Part shown: positions 1-5,705 of the stretch, one piece after another
Layout: the number at the start of each line of letters is the position of its first letter
Position numbering within the stretch: position 1 is the first letter of the stretch
Assembly: GCA_013619035.1 (NCBI GenBank)
Contig: JABXKX010000333.1
Location: 1-5,705, forward strand
Direction: 5' to 3'
DNA length: 5,705 nucleotides
Origin: Peptostreptococcaceae bacterium
GTDB lineage: Bacteria; Bacillota_A; Clostridia; Peptostreptococcales; Acidaminobacteraceae
Notes under the pieces: model-generated
What the model saw: only the letters and a program-made list of their open reading frames with translations
Database searches by the model: none
What the model was told of the DNA's origin: nothing
Position numbers and translations under genes: made by a program

Positions 1-21
1 TTCGAGAATGATTTATACGAC

Positions 22-35
22 GTTTAACGTTAAAC
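22..35. promoter_or_regulatory. Operator O1, perfect 14-bp palindrome (probable LacI-family site)
   Basis: GTTTAACGTTAAAC reads the same on both strands and has a central CpG, the hallmark of LacI/CcpA/PurR-family operators, where the paired hinge helices open the central step. It is identical in its 14-bp core to two more copies at 57-70 and 105-118. It lies furthest from the repressor gene, upstream of the promoter proposed here, and is separated from O2 by an AT-rich stretch with eight consecutive T (41-48). It could be an auxiliary site or serve a divergent gene beyond the left edge. Binding by the adjacent repressor is inferred from proximity and symmetry. Confidence 0.85.
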
Positions 36-54
36 CCTTATTTTTTTTATTTAT

Positions 55-72
55 AGGTTTAACGTTAAACCT
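55..72. promoter_or_regulatory. Operator O2, longest palindrome (18 bp) of the three
   Basis: The 14-bp core GTTTAACGTTAAAC (57-70) is extended here to a perfect 18-bp palindrome, AGGTTTAACGTTAAACCT, so this copy may be the highest-affinity site. Its centre is 35 bp from that of O1 and 48 bp from that of O3. It directly abuts the proposed -35 element (72-77), so a bound repressor would be expected to hinder RNA polymerase. Confidence 0.88.
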
Positions 73-88
73 GGACTGTGAAAGTCCA
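72..88 (+). repeat. Short inverted repeat (6-bp arms, 5-base loop) followed by T5
   Basis: TGGACT (72-77) and AGTCCA (83-88) are exact reverse complements around GTGAA, and five T follow at 89-93. It resembles a small intrinsic terminator or attenuator, but it also coincides with the proposed -35 element, and the stem is short. It might be the end of an upstream transcript, an attenuator if a promoter lies further upstream, or a site for a second regulator. I cannot choose between these from sequence. Confidence 0.5.
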
Positions 89-99
89 TTTTTAATAAT
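72..99 (+). promoter_or_regulatory. Putative sigma-70/SigA-type promoter of the operon
   Basis: The candidate -35 is TGGACT (72-77, 4 of 6 matches to TTGACA). The candidate -10 is AATAAT (94-99, 5 of 6 to TATAAT), with a 16-bp spacer. The start would fall near 106, inside O3, and O2 abuts the -35, so two operators bracket the promoter as expected for a repressed operon. An AT-rich stretch with T8 (38-55) lies further upstream and might act like an UP element. The -35 is weak and the assignment rests on motif matching only. Confidence 0.5.
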
Positions 100-104
100 C
101 GTAG

Positions 105-118
105 GTTTAACGTTAAAC
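105..118. promoter_or_regulatory. Operator O3, palindrome next to the repressor start
   Basis: This is the third identical copy of GTTTAACGTTAAAC. It ends two bases before the Shine-Dalgarno sequence of the LacI-family gene and covers the expected transcription start (about 106) of the promoter proposed at 72-99. A repressor here would block initiation, which implies autoregulation of the whole operon. The centre-to-centre distance to O1 is 83 bp, close to eight helical turns. Confidence 0.87.
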
Positions 119-120
119 TT

Positions 121-127
121 AAGGAGG
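121..127 (+). promoter_or_regulatory. Ribosome binding site of the LacI-family gene
   Basis: AAGGAGG is a near-perfect Shine-Dalgarno sequence, four bases before the ATG at 132. The spacing is slightly short, but there is no competing start, and the ATG places the helix-turn-helix at the normal distance from the N-terminus. It follows directly on operator O3. Confidence 0.8.
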
Positions 128-131
128 CATC

Positions 132-1154
132 ATGCACAAAGTTACAATAAAAGACATTGCAAAACACGCAAATGTATCAGCGACAACAGTGTCCAATGTA
201 GTTAATGGACGATATAAAAAAGTTTCAAACGATACAATTGAACTAATCAATAAAGTCATTGAAGAATTAAACTATGTACCAGACTTTTCAGCAAGAAGTT
301 TGGTATCTAAAAGATCAAGGATGATTGGAGTTATCATTCCACAAACTGAAGAACATATTCAGTTTCTATTAGAGAATCCTTTTTATTCTGAGATCGTTAG
401 TGGTATAGAAAACAAACTGCGGTCACATGGTTATTATATGATGTTAACAGGTGTTGACAAGGATACGACTTATCTTGATATATTAGCCAATTGGAATCTA
501 GATGCCATTATTTTAATGGGAATATACAAAGATGGGCTTTATGAACAACTAAAAAAAGTTAAAGTTCCAGTTTTATTGATTGATAGTTATATTGATGATG
601 AGTACTTTTTCCACTTACATATTGATGATGAAAAAGGTGGTTATATTGCCACTAAACATTTATTAGATGCAGGACATAAAGAAATTGCGCTTGTAACTGG
701 AGAATTAAATGAGAATGGAGTTGCCTATAAAAGGCTGATGGGGTATAAAAGAGCACTTAATGAATATAATGTGCCTTATGATGAAAGTAGAATCATTTCG
801 GACTCTGTAAGTTATGACTGTGGTATAAGTGCATCGGAAAAATTAGTAGAAATGGATGGTATTACAGCTGTATTTTGCACTGCTGATTTGATTGCAACTG
901 GCGTCATTACAGGACTGCATAATAAAGGTGTAAAAGTACCCGATGATATAAGTGTAATCGGATTTGATAATCTTTCAATAGCTAAAATGTCCTATCCGGC
1001 TTTAACTACGGTTAATCAAAACATATTTAACAAAGGAGAACGTGCAACAGAAACCATACTTGAGATTCTTGATAAAGGTATATTAAATGTTCAAAAGAAA
1101 CAATTGATGGATATTGAAATTATGGAACGGAATTCTGTAAAACGTATAGATTAG
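132..1154 (+). CDS. LacI-family transcriptional repressor, probable sugar-responsive regulator of this operon
   Basis: This 340-residue protein has the full LacI/GalR architecture. The N-terminal helix-turn-helix (about residues 4-26, VTIKDIAKHANVSATTVSNV) is followed by the third helix ending in ELNYVPD and the hinge helix ARSLVSKRS, with L57 at the position of the DNA-intercalating leucine. The effector-binding core of the periplasmic-binding-protein type starts at MIGVIIPQ (about 64-71) and includes GFD at 277-279. The specificity positions equivalent to LacI 17, 18 and 22 are Ala17, Thr18 and Asn22. The length fits a dimeric family member; no leucine-heptad tetramerisation tail like that of E. 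coli LacI is evident. Three identical palindromes lie just upstream, so autoregulation and control of the downstream transporter and hydrolase are likely. Its stop overlaps the ribosome binding site of the next gene. The effector sugar cannot be inferred from sequence. Confidence 0.95.
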   Translation: MHKVTIKDIAKHANVSATTVSNVVNGRYKKVSNDTIELINKVIEELNYVPDFSARSLVSKRSRMIGVIIPQTEEHIQFLLENPFYSEIVSGIENKLRSHGYYMMLTGVDKDTTYLDILANWNLDAIILMGIYKDGLYEQLKKVKVPVLLIDSYIDDEYFFHLHIDDEKGGYIATKHLLDAGHKEIALVTGELNENGVAYKRLMGYKRALNEYNVPYDESRIISDSVSYDCGISASEKLVEMDGITAVFCTADLIATGVITGLHNKGVKVPDDISVIGFDNLSIAKMSYPALTTVNQNIFNKGERATETILEILDKGILNVQKKQLMDIEIMERNSVKRID

Positions 1155-1163
1155 GAGACATAT

Positions 1164-2048
1164 ATGGTAGGACATAATGGTTGGAAAAAAATAGCTACAT
1201 TATCGATATTTTTACTGCCAAGCCTTTTGGGAATGACATTGTTTGTAATAATACCAATCATTTCTTCTTTTGGACTAAGCTTTACAAAATGGGATTTGAT
1301 CGGTGAAATAGAGTGGGTCGGTATATCCAACTATCTAAAAGTATTCAATGATCCAACGATAAGAGAGTCATTACTGCACACATTGCATTTTATAGCGGGT
1401 TATTTACCGAGTGTTATGATTATTTCATTAGGACTTGCAATGTTACTTAACCAAAAATTAAAAGGAGTTGTGATTTATAGAGCGTTATATTTCATTCCTG
1501 TAATCACATCTTGGGTAGCAGTATCGATGATATGGAAATGGATATTAAATCCTGAATACGGCATTATAAATTATTTGCTTTCCTTAATTGGATTACAAGG
1601 TCCAGGATGGTTACTAGATCCAAACTGGGCTATGACAGGAGTCATATTAACATCGGTATGGAAAGATATTGGTTTTATAACAGTCATTTACTTAGCTGGA
1701 CTTCAAGAAATACCAGATTATCTTTATGAAGCTGCTGAGATAGATGGTGTGACACTTTGGCAAAAGTTTCGTCATATAACGTGGCCGATGCTTTCAGGAA
1801 CTACATTTTTCGTAGTGACAATTTCACTGATAAATTCATTCCAGGTATTTGATCAAGTTTGGATAATGACAGAAGGTGGACCCGCTGGAGCCACAAGTGT
1901 GATGGTAGAACAAATATACAAAAATGCATTTAAATACTATAAGATGGGTTATGCATCTGCAATATCCTGGGTGCTATTTATCATAATTTTCATTTTCACA
2001 TTTGTTCAAAATAGAATGCAAAAGAAATGGGGTTATAAACATGATTAA
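1164..2048 (+). CDS. Sugar ABC transporter permease, MalF/UgpA type
   Basis: This 294-residue inner-membrane protein belongs to the carbohydrate uptake (CUT1-type) ABC permeases. Six hydrophobic segments are visible at roughly residues 10-38, 72-95, 103-128, 156-180, 208-229 and 263-282. The cytoplasmic coupling (EAA) loop, which docks on the ATPase, is EAAEIDG at 189-195 followed by I205 and P208. The family-typical TEGGP lies at 236-240. The first segment is preceded by a short basic stretch (WKK), with no long MalF-like periplasmic insertion. The ATG has a good ribosome binding site (AGGAGA, 1153-1158, spacing five) that overlaps the repressor stop codon, so the genes are translated from one message. 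It should pair with the next permease to form the channel. The substrate is probably an oligosaccharide or glycoside, not identifiable from sequence. Confidence 0.95.
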   Translation: MVGHNGWKKIATLSIFLLPSLLGMTLFVIIPIISSFGLSFTKWDLIGEIEWVGISNYLKVFNDPTIRESLLHTLHFIAGYLPSVMIISLGLAMLLNQKLKGVVIYRALYFIPVITSWVAVSMIWKWILNPEYGIINYLLSLIGLQGPGWLLDPNWAMTGVILTSVWKDIGFITVIYLAGLQEIPDYLYEAAEIDGVTLWQKFRHITWPMLSGTTFFVVTISLINSFQVFDQVWIMTEGGPAGATSVMVEQIYKNAFKYYKMGYASAISWVLFIIIFIFTFVQNRMQKKWGYKHD

Positions 2049-2874
2049 AATCAATAAGAACGTTAAGTTTACCAAAGGCATTCAACATTTGATTTTGATT
2101 GTGGGTGCAATCTGTATGATCATTCCTTTTTTATGGATGATTTCTACATCACTTAAAACATCTAGTGCAACATTTGTTTTTCCACCAGAATGGATTCCCA
2201 AAAATCCAAGTCTGGATAGTTATAAGCAGGTATTTGAAACGGTTCCAATGTTGACATTCTTTATGAACAGTATTTTTATAGCCATGGTGACAACGTTTTT
2301 CCAAGTTCTGATTTGTGCGATGGCAGGTTATGCATTTGCTCGGATAGAATTTAAAGGACGAGAGGTATTGTTTTATATTTATTTGGCAACTCTTATGGTA
2401 CCACAACAGGTAACATTAACACCGTTATTTATTATTATGACAAAGTTAGGATGGGCCAATACTTATCAAGCGCTTATATTACCAGGCATATTCAGCGCAT
2501 TTGGAACATTTTTAATGAAACAATTTTTTATGGATATTCCAAACTCAATTGAGGAAGCAGCATTTATTGATGGTGCGGGATATGTAAAGATATTTTTTAA
2601 AATTATAATTCATTTAGCTAAACCTGTAATTGCAACATTATGGATTTTCGCTTTTATGTCTAGTTGGAATAATTTCCTCTGGCCATTAATTATTACAAGT
2701 GATACTGCTCATATGACATTGCCACTTGGATTGTCTGCATTAAAAGGTCGTTGGACAACCGATTGGAATGTACTGATGGCAGGAACACTTGTAAGTATTT
2801 TACCTATGTTATTTGTGTATATATTTACACAAAAATATATTATTAAAGGATTAACACACTCGGGATTGAAATAG
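2041..2874 (+). CDS. Sugar ABC transporter permease, MalG/UgpE type
   Basis: This is a 277-residue partner permease with six hydrophobic segments (about 14-36, 73-98, 109-131, 142-160, 186-207, 243-263). The EAA coupling loop is EEAAFIDGAG at 171-180, ending at P195. In the usual I-x-LPL-x-x-P part of that loop the first proline is replaced by His191 (IIIHLAKP). The C-terminus GLTHSGLK matches the normal MalG-type ending. I chose the ATG at 2041, which overlaps the previous gene by 8 bp; an in-frame ATG at 2002 would add 13 residues from within the previous gene and has no ribosome binding site. The 2041 start also lacks a strong Shine-Dalgarno (only a G run at 2029-2032), which suggests translational coupling to the upstream permease. 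With that protein it would form the heterodimeric membrane channel fed by the lipoprotein encoded next. Confidence 0.94.
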   Translation: MIKINKNVKFTKGIQHLILIVGAICMIIPFLWMISTSLKTSSATFVFPPEWIPKNPSLDSYKQVFETVPMLTFFMNSIFIAMVTTFFQVLICAMAGYAFARIEFKGREVLFYIYLATLMVPQQVTLTPLFIIMTKLGWANTYQALILPGIFSAFGTFLMKQFFMDIPNSIEEAAFIDGAGYVKIFFKIIIHLAKPVIATLWIFAFMSSWNNFLWPLIITSDTAHMTLPLGLSALKGRWTTDWNVLMAGTLVSILPMLFVYIFTQKYIIKGLTHSGLK

Positions 2875-2884
2875 GGAGGATAAC

Positions 2885-4147
2885 ATGAAAAAAATAGTTT
2901 GGATTATTACGGTATTAATGTTGATTATTGCAATGTTGGCAAGTTGTGGGACGGATGAAGCTAAAAGTGCAGATGAACCTGTAACAGTAAAGTATATGAC
3001 TTTTTCTGCAGCACCTGACCATATAGAAGATCTAGATGCAATGATAACTGCTTTTGAAGAGATACACCCAGATATCAAAGTTGAATATGAAACTTTAGGA
3101 TGGGATGATTATTTTACTAAACTACAAACACTTGTTGCATCTGGTACAGCGCCAGACGCATTTGAACTTAATTATGAGAATTTTGTAACTTATGCATCAA
3201 AAAATGCTTTATATGATATGAACGACTTAATCAAAGCGGATTCTGATTATGATGCTTCTGTATTTAATCAAACTGCATTGGATGCCTTTAAGTATAATAA
3301 TAAACAATATGGTTTAGTAGAGAGTTTCTCTAATGTAGTATTATTCTACAATAAAGACTTGTTTGATGCTAAGGATATGGCGTATCCAACGGACTCGTGG
3401 ACTTGGCAAGATGAACTTTCTGCAGCTGAGCAATTAACGGATGTTGATGCTGGCATATGGGGTAGTTACTCACCAATTCAATTCTGGGAATTCTATAAAA
3501 CAATTGAGCAAAACGGTGGTAAAATCTTTAATGAAGACATGACTGAAGTTATTATTGATTCAAAAGAAAATATTGAAACTTTAACTTGGATGATTGATAA
3601 GATTAACAAGTATGAAATCACACCAACAGATGAACAAATGAGTGGACAAAGTGACGGCGATTTATTTAAAGCAGGAAAGATTGCAATGTTACGATCAGGT
3701 ATTTGGATGTTCGATTCATTTTCTGAAGCAGGATTTGAATGGGATATAGCTCTTGAACCTGGTAATACACAAAAAGCTCATCATTTTTTCTCTAACGGTG
3801 TAGCAATTTCAAAAGATACAGAAAACGCTGAAGCAACATGGGAATGGGTTAAATTCTTTACATCTAGTCAAGAATCAGCAAAAATTAGAGTTGACTCAAG
3901 TTGGGAATTACCTGCATTAGTTGATGAGTCAGTCTTAAATGGATATTTGTCTAAGAATTCTCCTGAAAGTCGAGAAGTTGTTTTTAAGGCATTAGATTCT
4001 TTAGTAGTACCTCCAGTAATTGAAAGCTGGAATGAACTTACTGATATCGTTGGTAAAGAACTTGATCAGGCGAAATTAGGATTAAAAACACCAGAACAGG
4101 CACTTAAGGATGCAAAAACTGCATTAGAGATATTAATAAATCAATAA
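2885..4147 (+). CDS. Extracellular solute-binding lipoprotein, family 1 (sugar ABC transporter)
   Basis: This 420-residue protein is the substrate-capturing component of the importer. The N-terminus has a basic start (MKK), a hydrophobic core and a lipobox LASC with Cys21 as the acylated residue, followed by an acidic, polar linker. The mature part of about 400 residues shows family 1 (SBP_bac_1) signatures: AMITAFEEIHPDIKVEYE (about 52-69), the hinge-proximal LVASGTAPDAFEL (83-95) and AGKIAMLRSGIWMF (263-276). Length is typical. Several Trp residues (for example 73 and 274) could stack on sugar rings, although I cannot assign contacts. The ATG at 2885 has the strongest ribosome binding site of the operon (GGGAGGA, 2874-2880) and lies 10 bp after the permease stop. 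A hairpin follows the stop. The protein would be anchored to the outer face of the membrane, and its ligand is unknown. Confidence 0.95.
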   Translation: MKKIVWIITVLMLIIAMLASCGTDEAKSADEPVTVKYMTFSAAPDHIEDLDAMITAFEEIHPDIKVEYETLGWDDYFTKLQTLVASGTAPDAFELNYENFVTYASKNALYDMNDLIKADSDYDASVFNQTALDAFKYNNKQYGLVESFSNVVLFYNKDLFDAKDMAYPTDSWTWQDELSAAEQLTDVDAGIWGSYSPIQFWEFYKTIEQNGGKIFNEDMTEVIIDSKENIETLTWMIDKINKYEITPTDEQMSGQSDGDLFKAGKIAMLRSGIWMFDSFSEAGFEWDIALEPGNTQKAHHFFSNGVAISKDTENAEATWEWVKFFTSSQESAKIRVDSSWELPALVDESVLNGYLSKNSPESREVVFKALDSLVVPPVIESWNELTDIVGKELDQAKLGLKTPEQALKDAKTALEILINQ

Positions 4148-4153
4148 TATTAA

Positions 4154-4188
4154 TAATGGGTTGCTGTTTTCAGTGACCCATTAGTTTT
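4154..4188 (+). terminator. Hairpin terminator or attenuator between binding-protein and hydrolase genes
   Basis: The arms 4154-4166 and 4171-4183 form an unbroken 13-bp stem around a TTTT loop, including two adjacent G-U wobble pairs (4162/4175 and 4163/4174). One G and then four T (4185-4188) follow. It sits 6 bp after the TAA of the binding-protein gene in a 76-bp gap before the next gene. The short, interrupted T tract suggests incomplete termination, so it probably lowers expression of the downstream enzyme relative to the transporter, or protects the 3' end of the upstream message. No convincing new promoter follows: TATAAA at 4200-4205 resembles a -10, but no -35 matches at normal spacing. 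Confidence 0.72.
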
Positions 4189-4212
4189 AACTAGTAGAAT
4201 ATAAATTTTCTT

Positions 4213-4217
4213 GGGAG
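4213..4217 (+). promoter_or_regulatory. Ribosome binding site of the hydrolase-like gene
   Basis: GGGAG lies six bases before the ATG at 4224 and supports that start. An earlier ATG at 4219 is in another frame, reads only two codons before a TGA, and is too close to this site to be used well. Confidence 0.65.
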
Positions 4218-4223
4218 TATGAC

Positions 4224-5705
4224 ATGACTAAAAAATATTATCCAACAGGTAATGAATTTATTGCATTACCAACAATAAGTGAGAATGGTACAGTAGAAAG
4301 TATAAATTATCTTTCGATGAAAGATAGAGGCATTATTGAAATAACAGGAGAACCTTTTTTGAAACCGGTTATTAAAATTAGTGGAGAGGTTGTACCAATG
4401 GACAATCTCATCTGGACTTGGGATGCGTATTGGATACCAACATTTAAAACTGATTATAAAGGCGTAACCATAAATGTAAAATATATTGCGCCACAAAATA
4501 CAAAAGGTTGGTTCCTGCGAGTAGAGATGAGAAGCAAAACAAGGGGTGTAAAAACATCCGTTGGTTTTAATGGGCATTTTGGACCTGTGCTTCACAGCAT
4601 TAATGAGACTAAAGAAGTAATTGGTGACAAGTGTGTTTACAGTAGTTTATGGAACGAAGGATTGGTATTTGATTTTAGAACTGGGATAACTAAGTTCTCT
4701 TACGCATTCTTAACGGATGGTGGTTTTGATTCTCAAATCTGGCATCAAGAGAAAAGTGAATTTGAACTGAAAAAAAATATAAGTTTATGCCAAGTAGACA
4801 GTGAGTATTATTCTAAAACTGATATTTATATGGGCATAGGACTAGAAGAAGTCGGTTCAACAACACAGGCGATTCATATGCAGCGTGAAACGGGTGATTG
4901 TTTATATAATCAATTAAAAGAGTGGTTAGAAAAACGTATTGTTAATATTGAAGACGATCATATAGAAAAAATACTTAATTTAAACCAGTTTTTTAATTAT
5001 TTCTATGCAACAGGTAAATCATTGGATACAGAAGAGTTGGCTCTATTCACATCAAGAAGTCCAAGATATTATGTTAGTGCAGCTTATTGGGATCGTGATA
5101 GTTTAATTTGGAGTTTTCCCGCATTACTAGAAACAGATCAAAATATGGCAAAAGAAGCACTGGAGTATGTATTTGTTAAACAAATTAAAAATATTGGTGT
5201 GCATAGTCGTTATATAGATGGTACTGTTTTAGAACCTGGATTTGAACTAGATGAATTATGTGCACCACTTCTGGCTCTTAATCAATATTTATCCAAAACA
5301 AATGATTGGACACTATTAGATGAACCCTATATAAAAAAAGGATTGGCTTTTATAAGGACGGTACTGATTTCTTGGAAACATCCCAACATTGATCTTTTTG
5401 GCACATTTTTAATGCCAACAGATGATATGAGAACCTATCCATATTTAACTTATAATAATGTCCTGGTTTGGAAAGTACTTCAAATATTTGGAGACGTATA
5501 TGAGTATTATAGGAATGATGATTTAAAATTATGGAGTGAAAACTTATCAAAAAATGTTGAAACCGCAATTTGGAATAATTGTATTGTTGAAATTAACAAT
5601 AAAAAAATGTTTGCATGGAGCACTGACTTAGAAGGGCAATATGACTTTTATGATGAGCCACCAGGCAGTTTAACTTTATTTGAGTATTATGGTTTTTGCA
5701 GTAGA
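4224..5705 (+). CDS. Putative cytoplasmic glycoside hydrolase with (alpha/alpha)6-type domain, partial (3' end beyond window)
   Basis: An open frame of 494 codons runs to the last base with no stop, so the C-terminus is missing. No signal peptide or membrane segment is visible, which places it in the cytoplasm. Residues 1 to about 240 look beta-rich (for example NLIWTWDAYWIPTF), like the N-terminal sandwich of several (alpha/alpha)6 glycosidases. From about 245 the protein becomes helical and carries SPRYYVSAAYWDRDSLIW (279-296, with Asp290 and Asp292), EPGFELDELCAP (337-348, with Glu341 and Glu344) and DEPPGSLTLFEYYGF (477-491). Tryptophan-Asp/Arg-Asp motifs before a helix and acidic residues at helix ends are typical of six-hairpin glycosidases such as GH15, GH63, GH125 and debranching-type enzymes, but I cannot place it in any one family. 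It would hydrolyse (less likely phosphorolyse) the sugar imported by the upstream transporter. Glycosidase nature is moderately sure; family, catalytic pair and substrate are not. Confidence 0.7.
   Translation, partial: MTKKYYPTGNEFIALPTISENGTVESINYLSMKDRGIIEITGEPFLKPVIKISGEVVPMDNLIWTWDAYWIPTFKTDYKGVTINVKYIAPQNTKGWFLRVEMRSKTRGVKTSVGFNGHFGPVLHSINETKEVIGDKCVYSSLWNEGLVFDFRTGITKFSYAFLTDGGFDSQIWHQEKSEFELKKNISLCQVDSEYYSKTDIYMGIGLEEVGSTTQAIHMQRETGDCLYNQLKEWLEKRIVNIEDDHIEKILNLNQFFNYFYATGKSLDTEELALFTSRSPRYYVSAAYWDRDSLIWSFPALLETDQNMAKEALEYVFVKQIKNIGVHSRYIDGTVLEPGFELDELCAPLLALNQYLSKTNDWTLLDEPYIKKGLAFIRTVLISWKHPNIDLFGTFLMPTDDMRTYPYLTYNNVLVWKVLQIFGDVYEYYRNDDLKLWSENLSKNVETAIWNNCIVEINNKKMFAWSTDLEGQYDFYDEPPGSLTLFEYYGFCSR

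Noticed and set aside
41..48. T8 tract after O1 as an intrinsic terminator
   Set aside because: The preceding palindrome has no loop, so the RNA could not form a normal terminator hairpin; the AT-rich run is better read as a spacer or UP-like element.
8..205. 65-codon open frame on the + strand across the operators
   Set aside because: It runs through three repeated operators and into the repressor in another frame, has no ribosome binding site, and its protein is low in complexity because of the repeats.
2055..2068. Possible fourth operator inside the start of the second permease gene (core AACGTTAA)
   Set aside because: Only the central 8 of 14 positions match and the outer half-sites differ, which is weak next to three perfect upstream copies.
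2149..2406. 85-codon open frame on the - strand inside the second permease
   Set aside because: It is antisense to a clear permease gene, has a Lys/Cys/Trp-rich non-protein-like composition and no recognisable motif.
2851..3078. 75-codon open frame on the - strand over the permease/binding-protein junction
   Set aside because: It is antisense to the lipoprotein signal region; the hydrophobic look comes from the complementary codons.
4200..4205. TATAAA as a -10 element for a separate hydrolase promoter
   Set aside because: It matches 5 of 6, but no -35-like hexamer lies 16-18 bp upstream; the nearest candidate (GTGACC, 4173-4178) is 21 bp away and inside the hairpin.
4219..4227. Two-codon mini-frame (ATG ACA TGA) overlapping the hydrolase start
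   Set aside because: It is one base from the Shine-Dalgarno sequence and probably occurs by chance in AT-rich DNA.
4266..4595. 109-codon open frame on the - strand
   Set aside because: It lies wholly opposite the hydrolase-like gene, which has a ribosome binding site, coherent motifs and an uninterrupted frame.
5350..5568. 72-codon open frame on the - strand
   Set aside because: It is also antisense to the hydrolase-like gene, with no motif or start signal.

Overview
The window is AT-rich, single-stranded in gene direction, and looks like a low-GC Gram-positive type genome (Bacillota, or an Acholeplasma/Izemoplasma-like relative). The evidence is the strong purine-rich Shine-Dalgarno sequences, a lipoprotein-type sugar-binding protein and the AT-biased codon use. 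Tryptophan is written TGG throughout and stops are TAA or TAG, so nothing suggests UGA read as Trp. The exact taxon cannot be fixed from this stretch.

Layout: bases 1-131 are an intergenic control region with three identical copies of a perfect 14-bp palindrome (GTTTAACGTTAAAC), a probable promoter between the second and third copies, and a short hairpin-forming repeat overlapping that promoter. Five genes follow, all on the + strand: a LacI-family repressor (132-1154), a MalF-type sugar ABC permease (1164-2048), a MalG-type permease (2041-2874, overlapping its predecessor by 8 bp), a family 1 solute-binding lipoprotein (2885-4147) and, after a 76-bp gap with a hairpin terminator or attenuator, the first 494 codons of a cytoplasmic protein that looks like an (alpha/alpha)6-type glycoside hydrolase (4224 to the window end, no stop reached).

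How it fits together (inference from family knowledge and context): the repressor, encoded first, probably binds the three palindromes and controls its own operon in response to a sugar. The binding protein captures an oligosaccharide or glycoside outside the cell, the two permeases import it, and the hydrolase cleaves it in the cytoplasm. No transport ATPase is encoded here, so a shared MsiK/MalK-type ATPase elsewhere is expected, unless it lies downstream. The hairpin after the binding-protein gene would let the transporter genes be expressed more strongly than the enzyme.

This is a recognisable sugar-uptake operon rather than a new type of system. The least understood parts are the hydrolase, whose family and substrate I cannot name, and the triple-operator control region.
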